Shown in pieces: positions 53,790-62,397 of a stretch of DNA of 64,000 nt. The position numbers were made by a program, and so were the translations under genes. Position 1 is the stretch's first letter; the number at the start of each line of letters is the position of its first letter. The notes beneath the pieces were generated by a model. The model worked only from the letters and a program-made list of their open reading frames with translations, was not told the DNA's origin and did not search any database. The stretch is from GCA-2705995 sp048267965 (GTDB lineage: Bacteria; Bacteroidota; Bacteroidia; Flavobacteriales_G; Salibacteraceae). The stretch lies in the NCBI GenBank assembly GCA_048267965.1, contig JBLWWK010000002.1, forward strand, positions 124,001 through 188,000, written 5' to 3'.

Positions 53790-55259
53790 TTATCTTGAAT
53801 AATTAGGTGCTTCACGAGTAATCGCTACGTTATGCGGATGACTTTCAGCAACACCTGCCGAAGTAATCTTCACAAACTGTGCTTCTCTCAGTGCAGCAAT
53901 ATCTTTAGCACCACAATAGCCCATACCGGCACGTAAACCGCCAATTTGTTGGTATAAAACTTCACTTAAAAAGCCTTTGTAAGGTTTTCTTCCAGATATC
54001 CCTTCAGGAACTAACTTTTTAATATCGTCTTCTACGTCTTGGAAATAACGATCTTTTGAACCGTGTTGCATAGCTTCAACCGAACCCATGCCTCTGTACG
54101 ATTTAAATCTTCTCCCTTCAAATAGAATAGTTTCTCCTGGAGATTCTTCTACACCCGCAAACATTCCCCCTGCCATAATGGTGCTGGCTCCTGCCGCTAA
54201 TGCTTTTACAATATCTCCGCTGAAACGAATACCACCATCAGCAATAATTGGTACGCCTGTATCTTTTAAAGCTTCTGCTACTTCCATTACAGCTGAAAGT
54301 TGAGGAACACCCACCCCTGCAATTACACGAGTAGTACAGATAGAACCAGGACCAATTCCGACTTTCACCGCATCGGCTCCGTTTTCTACTAACAGTTTAG
54401 CTGCTGCCCCAGTAGCGATATTCCCTACTACAACATCAATTTGTGGATACTTTTCTTTTACCGCTTTTAGGGCTTGATTTACCCCTAAAGAATGACCATG
54501 AGCCGTATCGATTACTACAGCATCTACTCCATTTTGTACCAATGCATCTACACGATCCATAATGTCTGGAGTAACACCTACTGCAGCAGCTACGCGTAAT
54601 CGACCAAACGAATCTTTACAAGCATGTGGCTTTATGCGTGCCTTTACGATGTCTTTAAAAGTAATTAACCCAATGAGTTTATTCTCTTTGTTAACTACTG
54701 GCAGTTTTTCAATTTTATTTTCTTGAAGTATTTGCTCAGCGTTTTGATAATCGAACCCTTCTTGAATGGTAATGATGTTTTCTTTAGTCATTACCTCATT
54801 TACAGGTCGGCTCATTACTTTTTCGAAACGCAAATCACGGTTAGTGACAATACCTACTAGGTTATTGTTTTTATCAATTACTGGGATACCACCAATTGAG
54901 TGTTCTTTCATCAATGCCAATGCATCACCCACAGTTGCCTCTTTGTTTAAGGTAACAGGGTCTTGAATCATACCGCTTTCAGAACGTTTAACTTTACGCA
55001 CTTCAGCTGCTTGATTTTCGATCGACATGTTTTTGTGCAAAACGCCAATCCCTCCTTCTTGCGCTAAAGCAATGGCTAACGCTGATTCTGTTACGGTATC
55101 CATAGCCGCAGAAACGATAGGAGTTTTGATTTCAATGTTACGTGAGAACTTAGACGAAATGTCTACTTCTCTTGGTAGTATTTCTGAATAGCGGGGAATA
55201 AGAAGAACATCGTCATACGTGAGTCCTTCGCCTACGATTTTATTGGTGAAATCTAACAT
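53790..55259 (-). CDS. guaB: IMP dehydrogenase
   Basis: Oxidises IMP to XMP with NAD+, the committed step of guanine nucleotide synthesis. 489 residues in the usual TIM-barrel with inserted tandem CBS pair at about 97-205. Catalytic Cys308 in GIGPGSICTTRVIAG, flap with YRGMGSVEAMQHGS, and N-terminal GLTYDDVLLIPRYSEILP. Cytosolic. Upstream of the chaperone operon by 32 bases, with no terminator seen between. Confidence 0.97.
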   Translation of the reverse strand: MLDFTNKIVGEGLTYDDVLLIPRYSEILPREVDISSKFSRNIEIKTPIVSAAMDTVTESALAIALAQEGGIGVLHKNMSIENQAAEVRKVKRSESGMIQDPVTLNKEATVGDALALMKEHSIGGIPVIDKNNNLVGIVTNRDLRFEKVMSRPVNEVMTKENIITIQEGFDYQNAEQILQENKIEKLPVVNKENKLIGLITFKDIVKARIKPHACKDSFGRLRVAAAVGVTPDIMDRVDALVQNGVDAVVIDTAHGHSLGVNQALKAVKEKYPQIDVVVGNIATGAAAKLLVENGADAVKVGIGPGSICTTRVIAGVGVPQLSAVMEVAEALKDTGVPIIADGGIRFSGDIVKALAAGASTIMAGGMFAGVEESPGETILFEGRRFKSYRGMGSVEAMQHGSKDRYFQDVEDDIKKLVPEGISGRKPYKGFLSEVLYQQIGGLRAGMGYCGAKDIAALREAQFVKITSAGVAESHPHNVAITREAPNYSR

Positions 55260-55356
55260 TCGATTACTATTTTGCCTCTTAGAATAAAATTGACCAAAAG
55301 TAGATAAATTAACGGGGGTAAAAATGTTAAGAACTCTATAAAAATGTGTGAATCCA

Positions 55357-57441
55357 TTATCGAACTAGCGCAACGGTGCCTCTTCGAATACTTTCGTCTC
55401 CGTAGCTATTCTTAAATTTTATCAAATAAACATAAATCCCCACATCGGCTGGCTGACCATCTACTCGACCGTCCCAACCTACTTGTAAGTTGGTTGTTCT
55501 CCACAGCTGCTGCCCATATCGGTTGTAGATATACATTTCGTAACTGGCTGCATCTACATAAGGTAAGACAGGTTTAAACACCTTATTCACACCATTACTG
55601 GTGGGTACAAAAGCATTTGGAATAAAGATTTTCACATTGTCAGATAAACACACCCGGTTAGAAATACTACCATCTTGAAAACCGTAAATATTGCCTTCGT
55701 CTTCTACTGCCTGCACTATGTAACAGAAATTCCCCCCTAAATCGGTGAGATTAGAAATATCATCAATAAAAGAAAGAACGGTATCGCTGGTTAACCCAAC
55801 CAATTCGATATTTTGATTGCCAATGCTTCGGTAGATTTCGTAGCGTTTCACCCCACTCTGTGCTGTATCCCAACCTAAATAGGGAGTCCAATTTAGAGCT
55901 ACTAAAAGCTGATCATTGTCGAATTCTGCAGATAAGTGAATAGTTTTAGCCATGTTCGATTCTGCCGAAGGCAAGCCGCACGTATCGTACATCACTACTT
56001 TATAATGGTAGTCGGTTTGAGTAAACTCAGCTGTTTCGTCTATAAAAGAAATTCGGTTATTGCCAAGGCTTGCCAACGTTCTGTCTACCTCGAAATAAGG
56101 GCCATCTTCGTCTAAACTTCTTTCTAGGGTGTAATACAAAGTAGGAATACTATCATCGATAAAACACTCTACAACATTTCGCTCATTCGGAACTACTGTT
56201 GCCTTATTAATGTAAAACTGATCAGGCGAAAGAATATTAGTTACGCTAATACAACGTTGATTCGAAGAGGTGGTCATTCCTCGGTCGTTTCTTCCTTTAA
56301 CGATGTAGCAATAATCTAACGCTGGATTTACATCTGCATGTAAAAAAGTTGAATCGGTAGACGGTACGGTTCCTAATAACTGAAAACCGTTGCCCTCAAT
56401 AGAAACGTAAACTTCGTAGCTCGAAAGATCGTCCCAACCAATGTAGTGTGTCCATTCAACTAAGTATTCTTTGTTGCAAAAATCTACTTGAGCGGTGGTA
56501 AATATAGTCCGGTGCTCGGTACCAATTGCGCTGGTATTGGCAGTTGGCGGCATGCCTTTGTAGCAAGTATCTATGGCCGCAATTCCATATTGTTGAAAGT
56601 TAAAACCTCCGTTTGCTGTGTTATCTAAGTAAGCAATGGTGTTAATTCCGTAAACCGTATCAATAATAATGTATTGGCTACTTGCAAAGTCGTAATACGA
56701 AATTAAATAGCCTTCTGTATCGGGTGATGTAGATGGGTTCCAACCGACAATAATATTACCCGTTAGTGGGTCTACAGATACAGAATCGATTACCGGGATG
56801 GCTGGAGCCGTATTATCTTGAAACAAGTCTTTTAAAATGGCCGAAACCGAAGTACAGCCGGAGTTATCTTGAATTTCTATTCGGTAAAAAACAGAATCTG
56901 AACACACCTTAAATGTATCTAATGCCATTTCTGAGCCATATGGTTGGTTATCTACCAATTGCCAAGCACCCCCTACTCCAATTCTTCTAAAGATGGCATA
57001 ATTCCCCAGCGATGTAGCCAAATTCGGAGTGTGAATTGGGTTCCAACGGATATCAACTGTTGTATCTGATTGAGCTTGAAAAAAGGGCAAAATGGTTTGT
57101 AATGTATCGGAAGGAACCGAGTTTTGATTACCCGTACCATCGTTGTAAACGGTAACTACGTAGTAAAAAAATGAATTTTGGTCAGCTGTATTAACATGAT
57201 TACTGGTAGAAGTAGCCAACCCTGCTTCTGAATACGATGTATAGGGTCCCCCCGCGTTTTGACTAACATACACATCGTATCGAACAAATTCTCCTAGCGG
57301 ATCTGCTGGTGGAATCCAAGTAAGCTCTACATTGCCCGTGGGTGTTACTGAAATGCATCTCAAACTTGGCGGAGTTAGCACAGCAAAAGCTTGAGAAAAA
57401 ATCAAAAGAAAAAGTATAACAAATGCGCTTTTTTGCATCAT
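55357..57441 (-). CDS. Secreted multi-FnIII protein with gliding-motility C-terminal domain
   Basis: 694 residues from the chosen Met; a start 33 bases earlier lies before the signal peptide SAFVILFLLIFSQAFA. About five or six fibronectin type III-like beta-sandwiches (such as GNVELTWIPPADP, VDIRWNPIHTPN and GNIIVGWNPSTSPDTEGY), each about 90-100 residues. The last ~90 residues are the gliding-motility-associated (CHU_C, T9SS type B) domain: KIFIPNAFVPTSNGVNKVFKP, then YNRYGQQLWRT and GIYVYLIKF. A large cell-surface protein, possibly adhesive. It stands alone, downstream of the NMO gene. Confidence 0.9.
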   Translation of the reverse strand: MMQKSAFVILFLLIFSQAFAVLTPPSLRCISVTPTGNVELTWIPPADPLGEFVRYDVYVSQNAGGPYTSYSEAGLATSTSNHVNTADQNSFFYYVVTVYNDGTGNQNSVPSDTLQTILPFFQAQSDTTVDIRWNPIHTPNLATSLGNYAIFRRIGVGGAWQLVDNQPYGSEMALDTFKVCSDSVFYRIEIQDNSGCTSVSAILKDLFQDNTAPAIPVIDSVSVDPLTGNIIVGWNPSTSPDTEGYLISYYDFASSQYIIIDTVYGINTIAYLDNTANGGFNFQQYGIAAIDTCYKGMPPTANTSAIGTEHRTIFTTAQVDFCNKEYLVEWTHYIGWDDLSSYEVYVSIEGNGFQLLGTVPSTDSTFLHADVNPALDYCYIVKGRNDRGMTTSSNQRCISVTNILSPDQFYINKATVVPNERNVVECFIDDSIPTLYYTLERSLDEDGPYFEVDRTLASLGNNRISFIDETAEFTQTDYHYKVVMYDTCGLPSAESNMAKTIHLSAEFDNDQLLVALNWTPYLGWDTAQSGVKRYEIYRSIGNQNIELVGLTSDTVLSFIDDISNLTDLGGNFCYIVQAVEDEGNIYGFQDGSISNRVCLSDNVKIFIPNAFVPTSNGVNKVFKPVLPYVDAASYEMYIYNRYGQQLWRTTNLQVGWDGRVDGQPADVGIYVYLIKFKNSYGDESIRRGTVALVR

Positions 57442-57487
57442 AGTATATAAACAACGAAAATGTTGCTTGTTCATTATTCTAGTTAAT

Positions 57488-58441
57488 TTACCAGTCGAAA
57501 TCGGCAGAAATTAGTTGCTGACGAGTAGCTCTGTATTCCTTTAATAGATTGTTAAAAATCTCTTTGGCCGGCAAAACATCATTAATCATGGCTGCCACTT
57601 GACCAATTTCTAATTCCCCATTTTCTAAATCACCTTCGAACATTCCTTTTTTGGCGCGTGCTCTTCCCAATATTTCTGCCAGTTCTTCTTTGGTTGCTCC
57701 TCTCTGGTAACCTTGCTGCACCAAATCGTAGAAGCTATTTTTAATTAAACGAACCGGAGCTAGTTCTTTCAAGGTTAATACCGTGTCACCTTCTTGGGTT
57801 TCAACTATCTTGTTTTTAAAATTCAAATGCGCAGAAGATTCTTGCGAGGCAGCAAATCGGCTTCCTATTTGCACAGCTTCGGCTCCGAGTGCCTTAGCTG
57901 CTGCTATTGCTCTTCCATCACCTATTCCACCAGCGGCAATTACAGGAATGTCTACTGCATCTTTCACCAACGGAATTAAACACATGGTAGTAGTTTCTTC
58001 TCTACCATTATGCCCTCCCGCTTCAAAACCTTCTGCCACAACCGCATCTACACCAGCAGCTTGTGCTTTTAAAGCAAACTTGGCGCTGCTTACAACATGC
58101 ACTACCTTAATACCATGCTCTTTTAAGACGGGAGTCCATGTTTTGGGGTTTCCTGCACTGCTAAAAACGATGGGTACCTTATAATCGATAATGGTTTGCA
58201 CATGTTCTTCTATATTGGGGTACAGCAACGGAATGTTTACTGCAAACGGCTTGTCGGTGGCATTTTTACACTTCTCAACGTGTTCTTTTAGCACTTCTGG
58301 ATACATCGAACCTGAACCAATAATTCCCAATCCGCCAGCATTAGAAACCGCTGCTGCCAATTGCCAAGGCGAACACCAAATCATACCTGCTTGAATAATC
58401 GGATATTCTATTTCAAATAAAGAAGTGATTCTATTGTTCAT
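57488..58441 (-). CDS. Nitronate monooxygenase-type FMN protein
   Basis: 317 residues, FMN TIM-barrel of the NMO/FabK group. N-terminal YPIIQAGMIWCSPWQLAAAVS, then VVAEGFEAGGHNGREETTT (His in GGHNG for FMN or substrate) and the phosphate-binding IPVIAAGGIGDGRAIAAA with GSRFAASQE. This set is shared by nitronate monooxygenases and FabK enoyl-ACP reductases; the short length and the C-terminal end without an iron-sulfur domain fit NMO. Cytosolic. It is preceded by a motif copy at 58484. Confidence 0.85.
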   Translation of the reverse strand: MNNRITSLFEIEYPIIQAGMIWCSPWQLAAAVSNAGGLGIIGSGSMYPEVLKEHVEKCKNATDKPFAVNIPLLYPNIEEHVQTIIDYKVPIVFSSAGNPKTWTPVLKEHGIKVVHVVSSAKFALKAQAAGVDAVVAEGFEAGGHNGREETTTMCLIPLVKDAVDIPVIAAGGIGDGRAIAAAKALGAEAVQIGSRFAASQESSAHLNFKNKIVETQEGDTVLTLKELAPVRLIKNSFYDLVQQGYQRGATKEELAEILGRARAKKGMFEGDLENGELEIGQVAAMINDVLPAKEIFNNLLKEYRATRQQLISADFDW

Positions 58442-58483
58442 TGTATTCGTTTTCGCGAAAATAAAAATTGTGTTTTGCCCTAA

Positions 58484-58495
58484 CGGTAGGAACCC
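58484..58495 (+). repeat. Intergenic dispersed motif CGGTAGGAACCC
   Basis: In the gap between the NMO start and the end of the Gfo/Idh gene, with flanks TAACGG and CCGTTA that lengthen the dyad. Confidence 0.85.
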
Positions 58496-58537
58496 GTTAT
58501 AGTTTTTAACGAAGAATTTGAAAGAAGGTTTGCTTTT

Positions 58538-59551
58538 CTACTTTTCGATCAGTCCTTTGTAAATAAGCTCGGTAGCATCTACCGTTCGTTTACCTTCTAT
58601 ACCATCTACTATTTCGAATTGTTCTTTCCGAACTTTCTGACAAAGGGCATGAATTACTTTATCGTGATTAGAACTGGTACCTTGGTATTTGCCATATAAA
58701 TTAGGCTTATCGATGTATTCTACTCCTTCTTGTAAAGGATACCCGTTTACATCCCAATACTCGATTTTGTTTAAGTATTTACCCCCAATTTTTATGGTCC
58801 CGTTTTCTCCAATTATGGTTATACTGCCTTCGTAGTTTTTGTTGTAAACACAGGTGGTCCAAGTGATTTGTCCTAGAATACCGTTTTCAAATTCAACATT
58901 GGCTAGGCCTACATCTTCAATCTCGATTTCATGATTTTTTAAGGCTGAAAAACCATGAGCTTCTCGAATATCTCCAAACCACATGAGCAATAAATCGATA
59001 AAATGACTTCCTAAGGTAAAAAGCGCTCCACCTTCTTTGTCTTTTATCCCTCTCCAGGGTGAAGAGTTATAATATCCAGGGTAACGATTCCAAAGAATAT
59101 CGCACTTTACCATAAATATTTGGCCGAGCATTTCTTTGTCTAATGCATCTTTTGTAAGCTGAACAGGAACGTTAAAACGGTTTTGTTTTACCACCCAAAG
59201 GTTCACATGGTTTTGTTCTGCCGCCTTATTCATCTGATTGCACTCTTCGCTGGTAAGTGCCATCGGTTTTTCAACTAAAACACTTACTCCTGAATTGCAG
59301 GCCAGCACCGTCATATCACAATGTAGATGATGGGGAGTAGCAATAATCAAAATTTCGATGCTTTCTTGCTGAAGCATCTCTTCTAGTTGCAGATACCCTT
59401 TTAAACCAGGATAGAGTGCAACTAAAGAATTAATTTGACTTTTATCGTTGTCACAAACCGCAACTAACTCAGCGTTTTGTTCTGCGTCAATAACGGCCGC
59501 ATGGCGTTTTCCTATGCTTCCGCAACCAACTAGTCCTATTCTTGTTTTCAT
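58538..59551 (-). CDS. Gfo/Idh/MocA family oxidoreductase
   Basis: 337 residues. Rossmann N-terminus GLVGCGSIGKRHAAVI at 6-21, the catalytic Lys in EKPMALTSEE (about residue 95) and the C-terminal beta-sheet domain with GGALFTLGSHFIDLLLMWFG. The family acts on NDP-sugars, inositols or aldoses; substrate not deducible. Highly typical of surface polysaccharide clusters, but none adjoins. Divergent from glyA. Confidence 0.9.
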   Translation of the reverse strand: MKTRIGLVGCGSIGKRHAAVIDAEQNAELVAVCDNDKSQINSLVALYPGLKGYLQLEEMLQQESIEILIIATPHHLHCDMTVLACNSGVSVLVEKPMALTSEECNQMNKAAEQNHVNLWVVKQNRFNVPVQLTKDALDKEMLGQIFMVKCDILWNRYPGYYNSSPWRGIKDKEGGALFTLGSHFIDLLLMWFGDIREAHGFSALKNHEIEIEDVGLANVEFENGILGQITWTTCVYNKNYEGSITIIGENGTIKIGGKYLNKIEYWDVNGYPLQEGVEYIDKPNLYGKYQGTSSNHDKVIHALCQKVRKEQFEIVDGIEGKRTVDATELIYKGLIEK

Positions 59552-59613
59552 TCAGTATTTCGAATTGTGGCAAATGTAATTGAAAGTAGAAAATGGTGAA
59601 TGGAGAGAAAATC

Positions 59614-59625
59614 GGGTTCCTACCG
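59614..59625 (-). repeat. Intergenic dispersed motif (GGGTTCCTACCG)
   Basis: In the divergent region between the Gfo/Idh and glyA starts. Read on the minus strand it is CGGTAGGAACCCGATTTTC, the extended form. Confidence 0.85.
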
Positions 59626-59707
59626 TTAAAAAACGAAGAAAAAAACCAGCGAAAAGCCCACCTTTGAAATTCATGCCTAGAGAACAGCAGAAAGTTAACT
59701 TGATTGC

Positions 59708-59715
59708 TAAATTTG
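59708..59715 (+). promoter_or_regulatory. Candidate -7 element TAAATTTG of the glyA promoter
   Basis: Fits TAnnTTTG, 20 bases before the glyA start. It implies a short leader. Confidence 0.4.
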
Positions 59716-59734
59716 CCCAATAAGACTGAAAAAT

Positions 59735-61006
59735 ATGAAACGAGACGAGCATCTTTTTGAATTGATTCAGCGCGAAAGACAGCGCCAAACAGAAGGTATT
59801 GAATTAATTGCTTCTGAAAACTTTGTAAGTGAGCAAGTTATGGAAGCTATGGGTTCTGTACTTACTAATAAGTATGCAGAAGGCCTTCCGGGCAAACGCT
59901 ACTACGGTGGTTGTGAAGTAGTTGACGAAGTTGAAGATCTAGCTCGTGAACGACTCAAAGCTCTTTTTAATGCAGAGTGGGTAAACGTGCAGCCGCATTC
60001 TGGTGCACAAGCGAATGCGGCCGTTATGTTAATGTGTTTGCAACCGGGCGATACTATTTTAGGTTTTGACCTTTCGCATGGCGGACACTTAACTCACGGT
60101 TCTCCAGTTAATTACTCAGGGAAACTCTACAACCCAACATTTTATGGTGTTGAGAAAGAAACGGGAGTTGTTAACTACGATACGGTAGAAGAAACGGCCA
60201 AGAAAGAGAAGCCAAAAATGATTATTTGTGGTGCTTCGGCTTATTCTCGTGATTGGGATTATAAAAGATTACGTGCTATTGCAGACGAAGTTGGCGCTAT
60301 TTTATTAGCCGATATTTCACACCCGTCTGGCCTTATCGCTAAAGGTTTATTGAACGATCCGCTTCCACATTGCCATATTGTTACTACCACTACACACAAA
60401 ACATTGCGCGGACCTAGAGGTGGCGTAATTATGATGGGACAAGATTTTGAAAACCCTTGGGGACTTAAAACACCAAAAGGCAAAGTAAAAATGATGTCTC
60501 AAGTACTCGATAGCGGAGTTTTTCCTGGAACACAAGGCGGACCATTAGAGCACGTTATTGCGGCAAAAGCAGTGGCTTTTGGAGAAGCACTTACTGACGA
60601 TTTCTTGCATTACCAAGTTCAGGTAACTAAAAATGCGCATGTAATGGCGCAAGAATTTGTAAAACGCGGTTACGATGTAATTTCTGGCGGAACTGACAAC
60701 CACAGCATGCTCATTGATTTACGCAGCAAAGACGTTACCGGAAAGCAAGCAGAAAACACACTGGTTGAGGCAGCTATTACGGTAAACAAAAATATGGTTC
60801 CGTTCGATGATAAATCACCGTTTGTTACCAGTGGTATTCGCGTAGGAACCCCAGCCATCACCACTCGCGGACTCATAGAAACCGACATTCCGCAAATTGT
60901 AGCATTTATCGATGATGTTATTTGCAATATCGACAACGAAGACAAAATTAACTCAGTTAAAAATCAAGTAATTGAAATGATGGCTCATCGCCCATTATTC
61001 AAATAA
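59735..61006 (+). CDS. glyA: Serine hydroxymethyltransferase
   Basis: PLP enzyme making glycine and 5,10-methylene-THF from serine and THF, the main source of one-carbon units. 423 residues. PLP Lys222 in VTTTTHKTLRGPRGG, N-terminal IELIASENFVSEQVMEAMGS, GLPGKRYYGGCEVVDEVE, and SGAQANAAV. Cytosolic. It lies 13 bases before the fumarylacetoacetase gene, so probably one transcript, although the two enzymes belong to different pathways. Confidence 0.97.
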   Translation: MKRDEHLFELIQRERQRQTEGIELIASENFVSEQVMEAMGSVLTNKYAEGLPGKRYYGGCEVVDEVEDLARERLKALFNAEWVNVQPHSGAQANAAVMLMCLQPGDTILGFDLSHGGHLTHGSPVNYSGKLYNPTFYGVEKETGVVNYDTVEETAKKEKPKMIICGASAYSRDWDYKRLRAIADEVGAILLADISHPSGLIAKGLLNDPLPHCHIVTTTTHKTLRGPRGGVIMMGQDFENPWGLKTPKGKVKMMSQVLDSGVFPGTQGGPLEHVIAAKAVAFGEALTDDFLHYQVQVTKNAHVMAQEFVKRGYDVISGGTDNHSMLIDLRSKDVTGKQAENTLVEAAITVNKNMVPFDDKSPFVTSGIRVGTPAITTRGLIETDIPQIVAFIDDVICNIDNEDKINSVKNQVIEMMAHRPLFK

Positions 61007-61019
61007 AAAGATAAAAAAC

Positions 61020-62294
61020 ATGGAAATAAGAGCAAATGATCCAAAGAGAACTTCTTGGGTAGAAGTACCTACCTCTTCTGATTTTCCAATACAAAACTTG
61101 CCGTTTGGTATTTTTTCAACTTCGGCAGTTGAAAAGAGAATTGGAGTTGCCTTAGGTAAACACGTAATCGACTTAGCAGCTCTTTCTCAACTTGGCTATT
61201 TGGCCGATTTAAACATTGATCATTCAGTGTTTTTAAACGAGAACCTAAACCTATTAATCGATTTAGGTAAAAGCAAAACTCGCGAGTTGCGCAACCGAAT
61301 TTCTGATTTGTTTGAAGCCAACAACACCGAGCTTAAAAACAACCAAGAGCATGTAAATGCCGTTCTTTTATCGGTAAAAGATGTTGAGCTTCACATGCCT
61401 GTTAAAGTAGGTGATTACACTGATTTTTACTCGAGTAAAGAGCACGCTACCAATGTAGGAACCCTTTTTCGCGATCCGAAAAATGCATTGCTACCTAACT
61501 GGTTGCACATTCCGGTGGGATACCACGGTAGAGCTTCTTCAATTGTGGTAAGCGGAACGCCTATTCATCGCCCTAAAGGTCAACAGCGCCCTAACGATGA
61601 CGAACCTCCGGTTTTTGGTCCCTGTAAATTACTCGATTTTGAACTAGAAATGGCATTTGTAACGTACCCAGGAAAGCAAATGGGACAAAGCATTTCTACC
61701 CAAGAAGCAGAAGATTACATCTTTGGCATGTGCCTTTTTAACGATTGGAGCGCCCGCGATATTCAAAAATGGGAATACGTTCCACTAGGACCGTTCTTGG
61801 CGAAAAACTTTGCTTCTTCAATTTCTCCGTGGATTGTAACATTAGATGCGCTTCAGCCTTATAAAGTTGAAGGACCACAACAAGACCCTGAACCCTTACC
61901 TTATTTGCAATTTGAAGGAGCCAAAAGCTATGATATTCATCTTCAAGTAGGAATTGAACCAGAAAATGCCGAAGAAACTACAGTTTGTCAATCAAATTTC
62001 AAACACCTTTACTGGAACATGGCGCAGCAATTAGCTCACCACACCGTAAATGGTTGTAACATCAACGGTGGTGATATGATGGCGAGTGGAACCATATCGG
62101 GTCCTACCAAAGATAGTTTTGGTTCTATGCTCGAACTTACATGGAGAGGTACTAACCCCATTCAATTAACTGATGGAACCGAGCGCAAGTTTATTCAAGA
62201 TGGCGATAGCGTTATAATGCGCGGCTATTCTGAAAACAACGGTGTGCGAATTGGATTTGGAGAGGTTCGTTCGAAAGTACTTCCTACCCCATAA
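61020..62294 (+). CDS. fahA: Fumarylacetoacetase
   Basis: Last step of tyrosine/phenylalanine catabolism: hydrolysis of fumarylacetoacetate to fumarate and acetoacetate. 424 residues. N-terminal SH3-like domain (PFGIFSTSAVEKRIGVALGKH), then DFYSSKEHATNVGTLFRD with the Asp/Glu metal and His catalytic positions, LHIPVGYHGRASSIVVSGT, and KLLDFELEMAF and FNDWSARDIQKWEY. Cytosolic. It suggests that aromatic amino acids are catabolised, but the other hmg/hpd genes are not in the window. It ends with a strong terminator. Confidence 0.96.
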   Translation: MEIRANDPKRTSWVEVPTSSDFPIQNLPFGIFSTSAVEKRIGVALGKHVIDLAALSQLGYLADLNIDHSVFLNENLNLLIDLGKSKTRELRNRISDLFEANNTELKNNQEHVNAVLLSVKDVELHMPVKVGDYTDFYSSKEHATNVGTLFRDPKNALLPNWLHIPVGYHGRASSIVVSGTPIHRPKGQQRPNDDEPPVFGPCKLLDFELEMAFVTYPGKQMGQSISTQEAEDYIFGMCLFNDWSARDIQKWEYVPLGPFLAKNFASSISPWIVTLDALQPYKVEGPQQDPEPLPYLQFEGAKSYDIHLQVGIEPENAEETTVCQSNFKHLYWNMAQQLAHHTVNGCNINGGDMMASGTISGPTKDSFGSMLELTWRGTNPIQLTDGTERKFIQDGDSVIMRGYSENNGVRIGFGEVRSKVLPTP

Positions 62295-62313
62295 ATTTTT
62301 CTGTCTTTTTTAT

Positions 62314-62347
62314 AAAACCCGAGTACTGTTTGTACTCGGGTTTTTTT
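62314..62347 (+). terminator. Rho-independent terminator after fahA
   Basis: AACCCGAGTAC (62316-62326) pairs perfectly with GTACTCGGGTT (62332-62342), 5-base loop, and is extended by A-T pairs into a T7 tract. Confidence 0.92.
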
Positions 62348-62397
62348 ATGTTTACGTTCATTGTCTCGTCAAGCAAAAAGCACTGAAAAGAACACCG

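Larger units (their letters stand above)
727..59625. repeat. Dispersed short motif CGGTAGGAACC(C/G)G, 27 exact cores
   Basis: This entry covers the family. Exact GGTAGGAACC or its reverse complement occurs in 12-mers starting at 727, 3205, 7556, 8297, 9395, 11212, 12569, 14471, 16216, 20590, 23637, 25329, 26994, 28022, 32004, 33126, 34786, 38061, 40088, 41399, 43926, 45216, 47468, 48503, 52743, 58484 and 59614. Eleven read GGTAGGAACC on the plus strand and sixteen read GGTTCCTACC. Close variants start at 1590, 3622, 6963, 19797, 20548, 23016, 27999, 36556, 36625, 38284, 39577, 53346 and 57108, among others. The full 12-mer CGGTAGGAACCG has dyad arms CGGT/ACCG around AGGA. Intergenic copies often extend to CGGTAGGAACCCGATTT. 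Positions were found by eye and a few may be missed. Confidence 0.9.

Noticed and set aside
57783..58184. 133-codon plus-strand frame
   Set aside because: Antisense shadow of the NMO-type gene; Pro/Ser/Ala-rich translation with no domain.
727..59625. CRISPR array or tandem repeat as the explanation of the recurrent motif
   Set aside because: Copies are hundreds to thousands of bases apart with irregular spacing, in both orientations, and no cas genes are seen.
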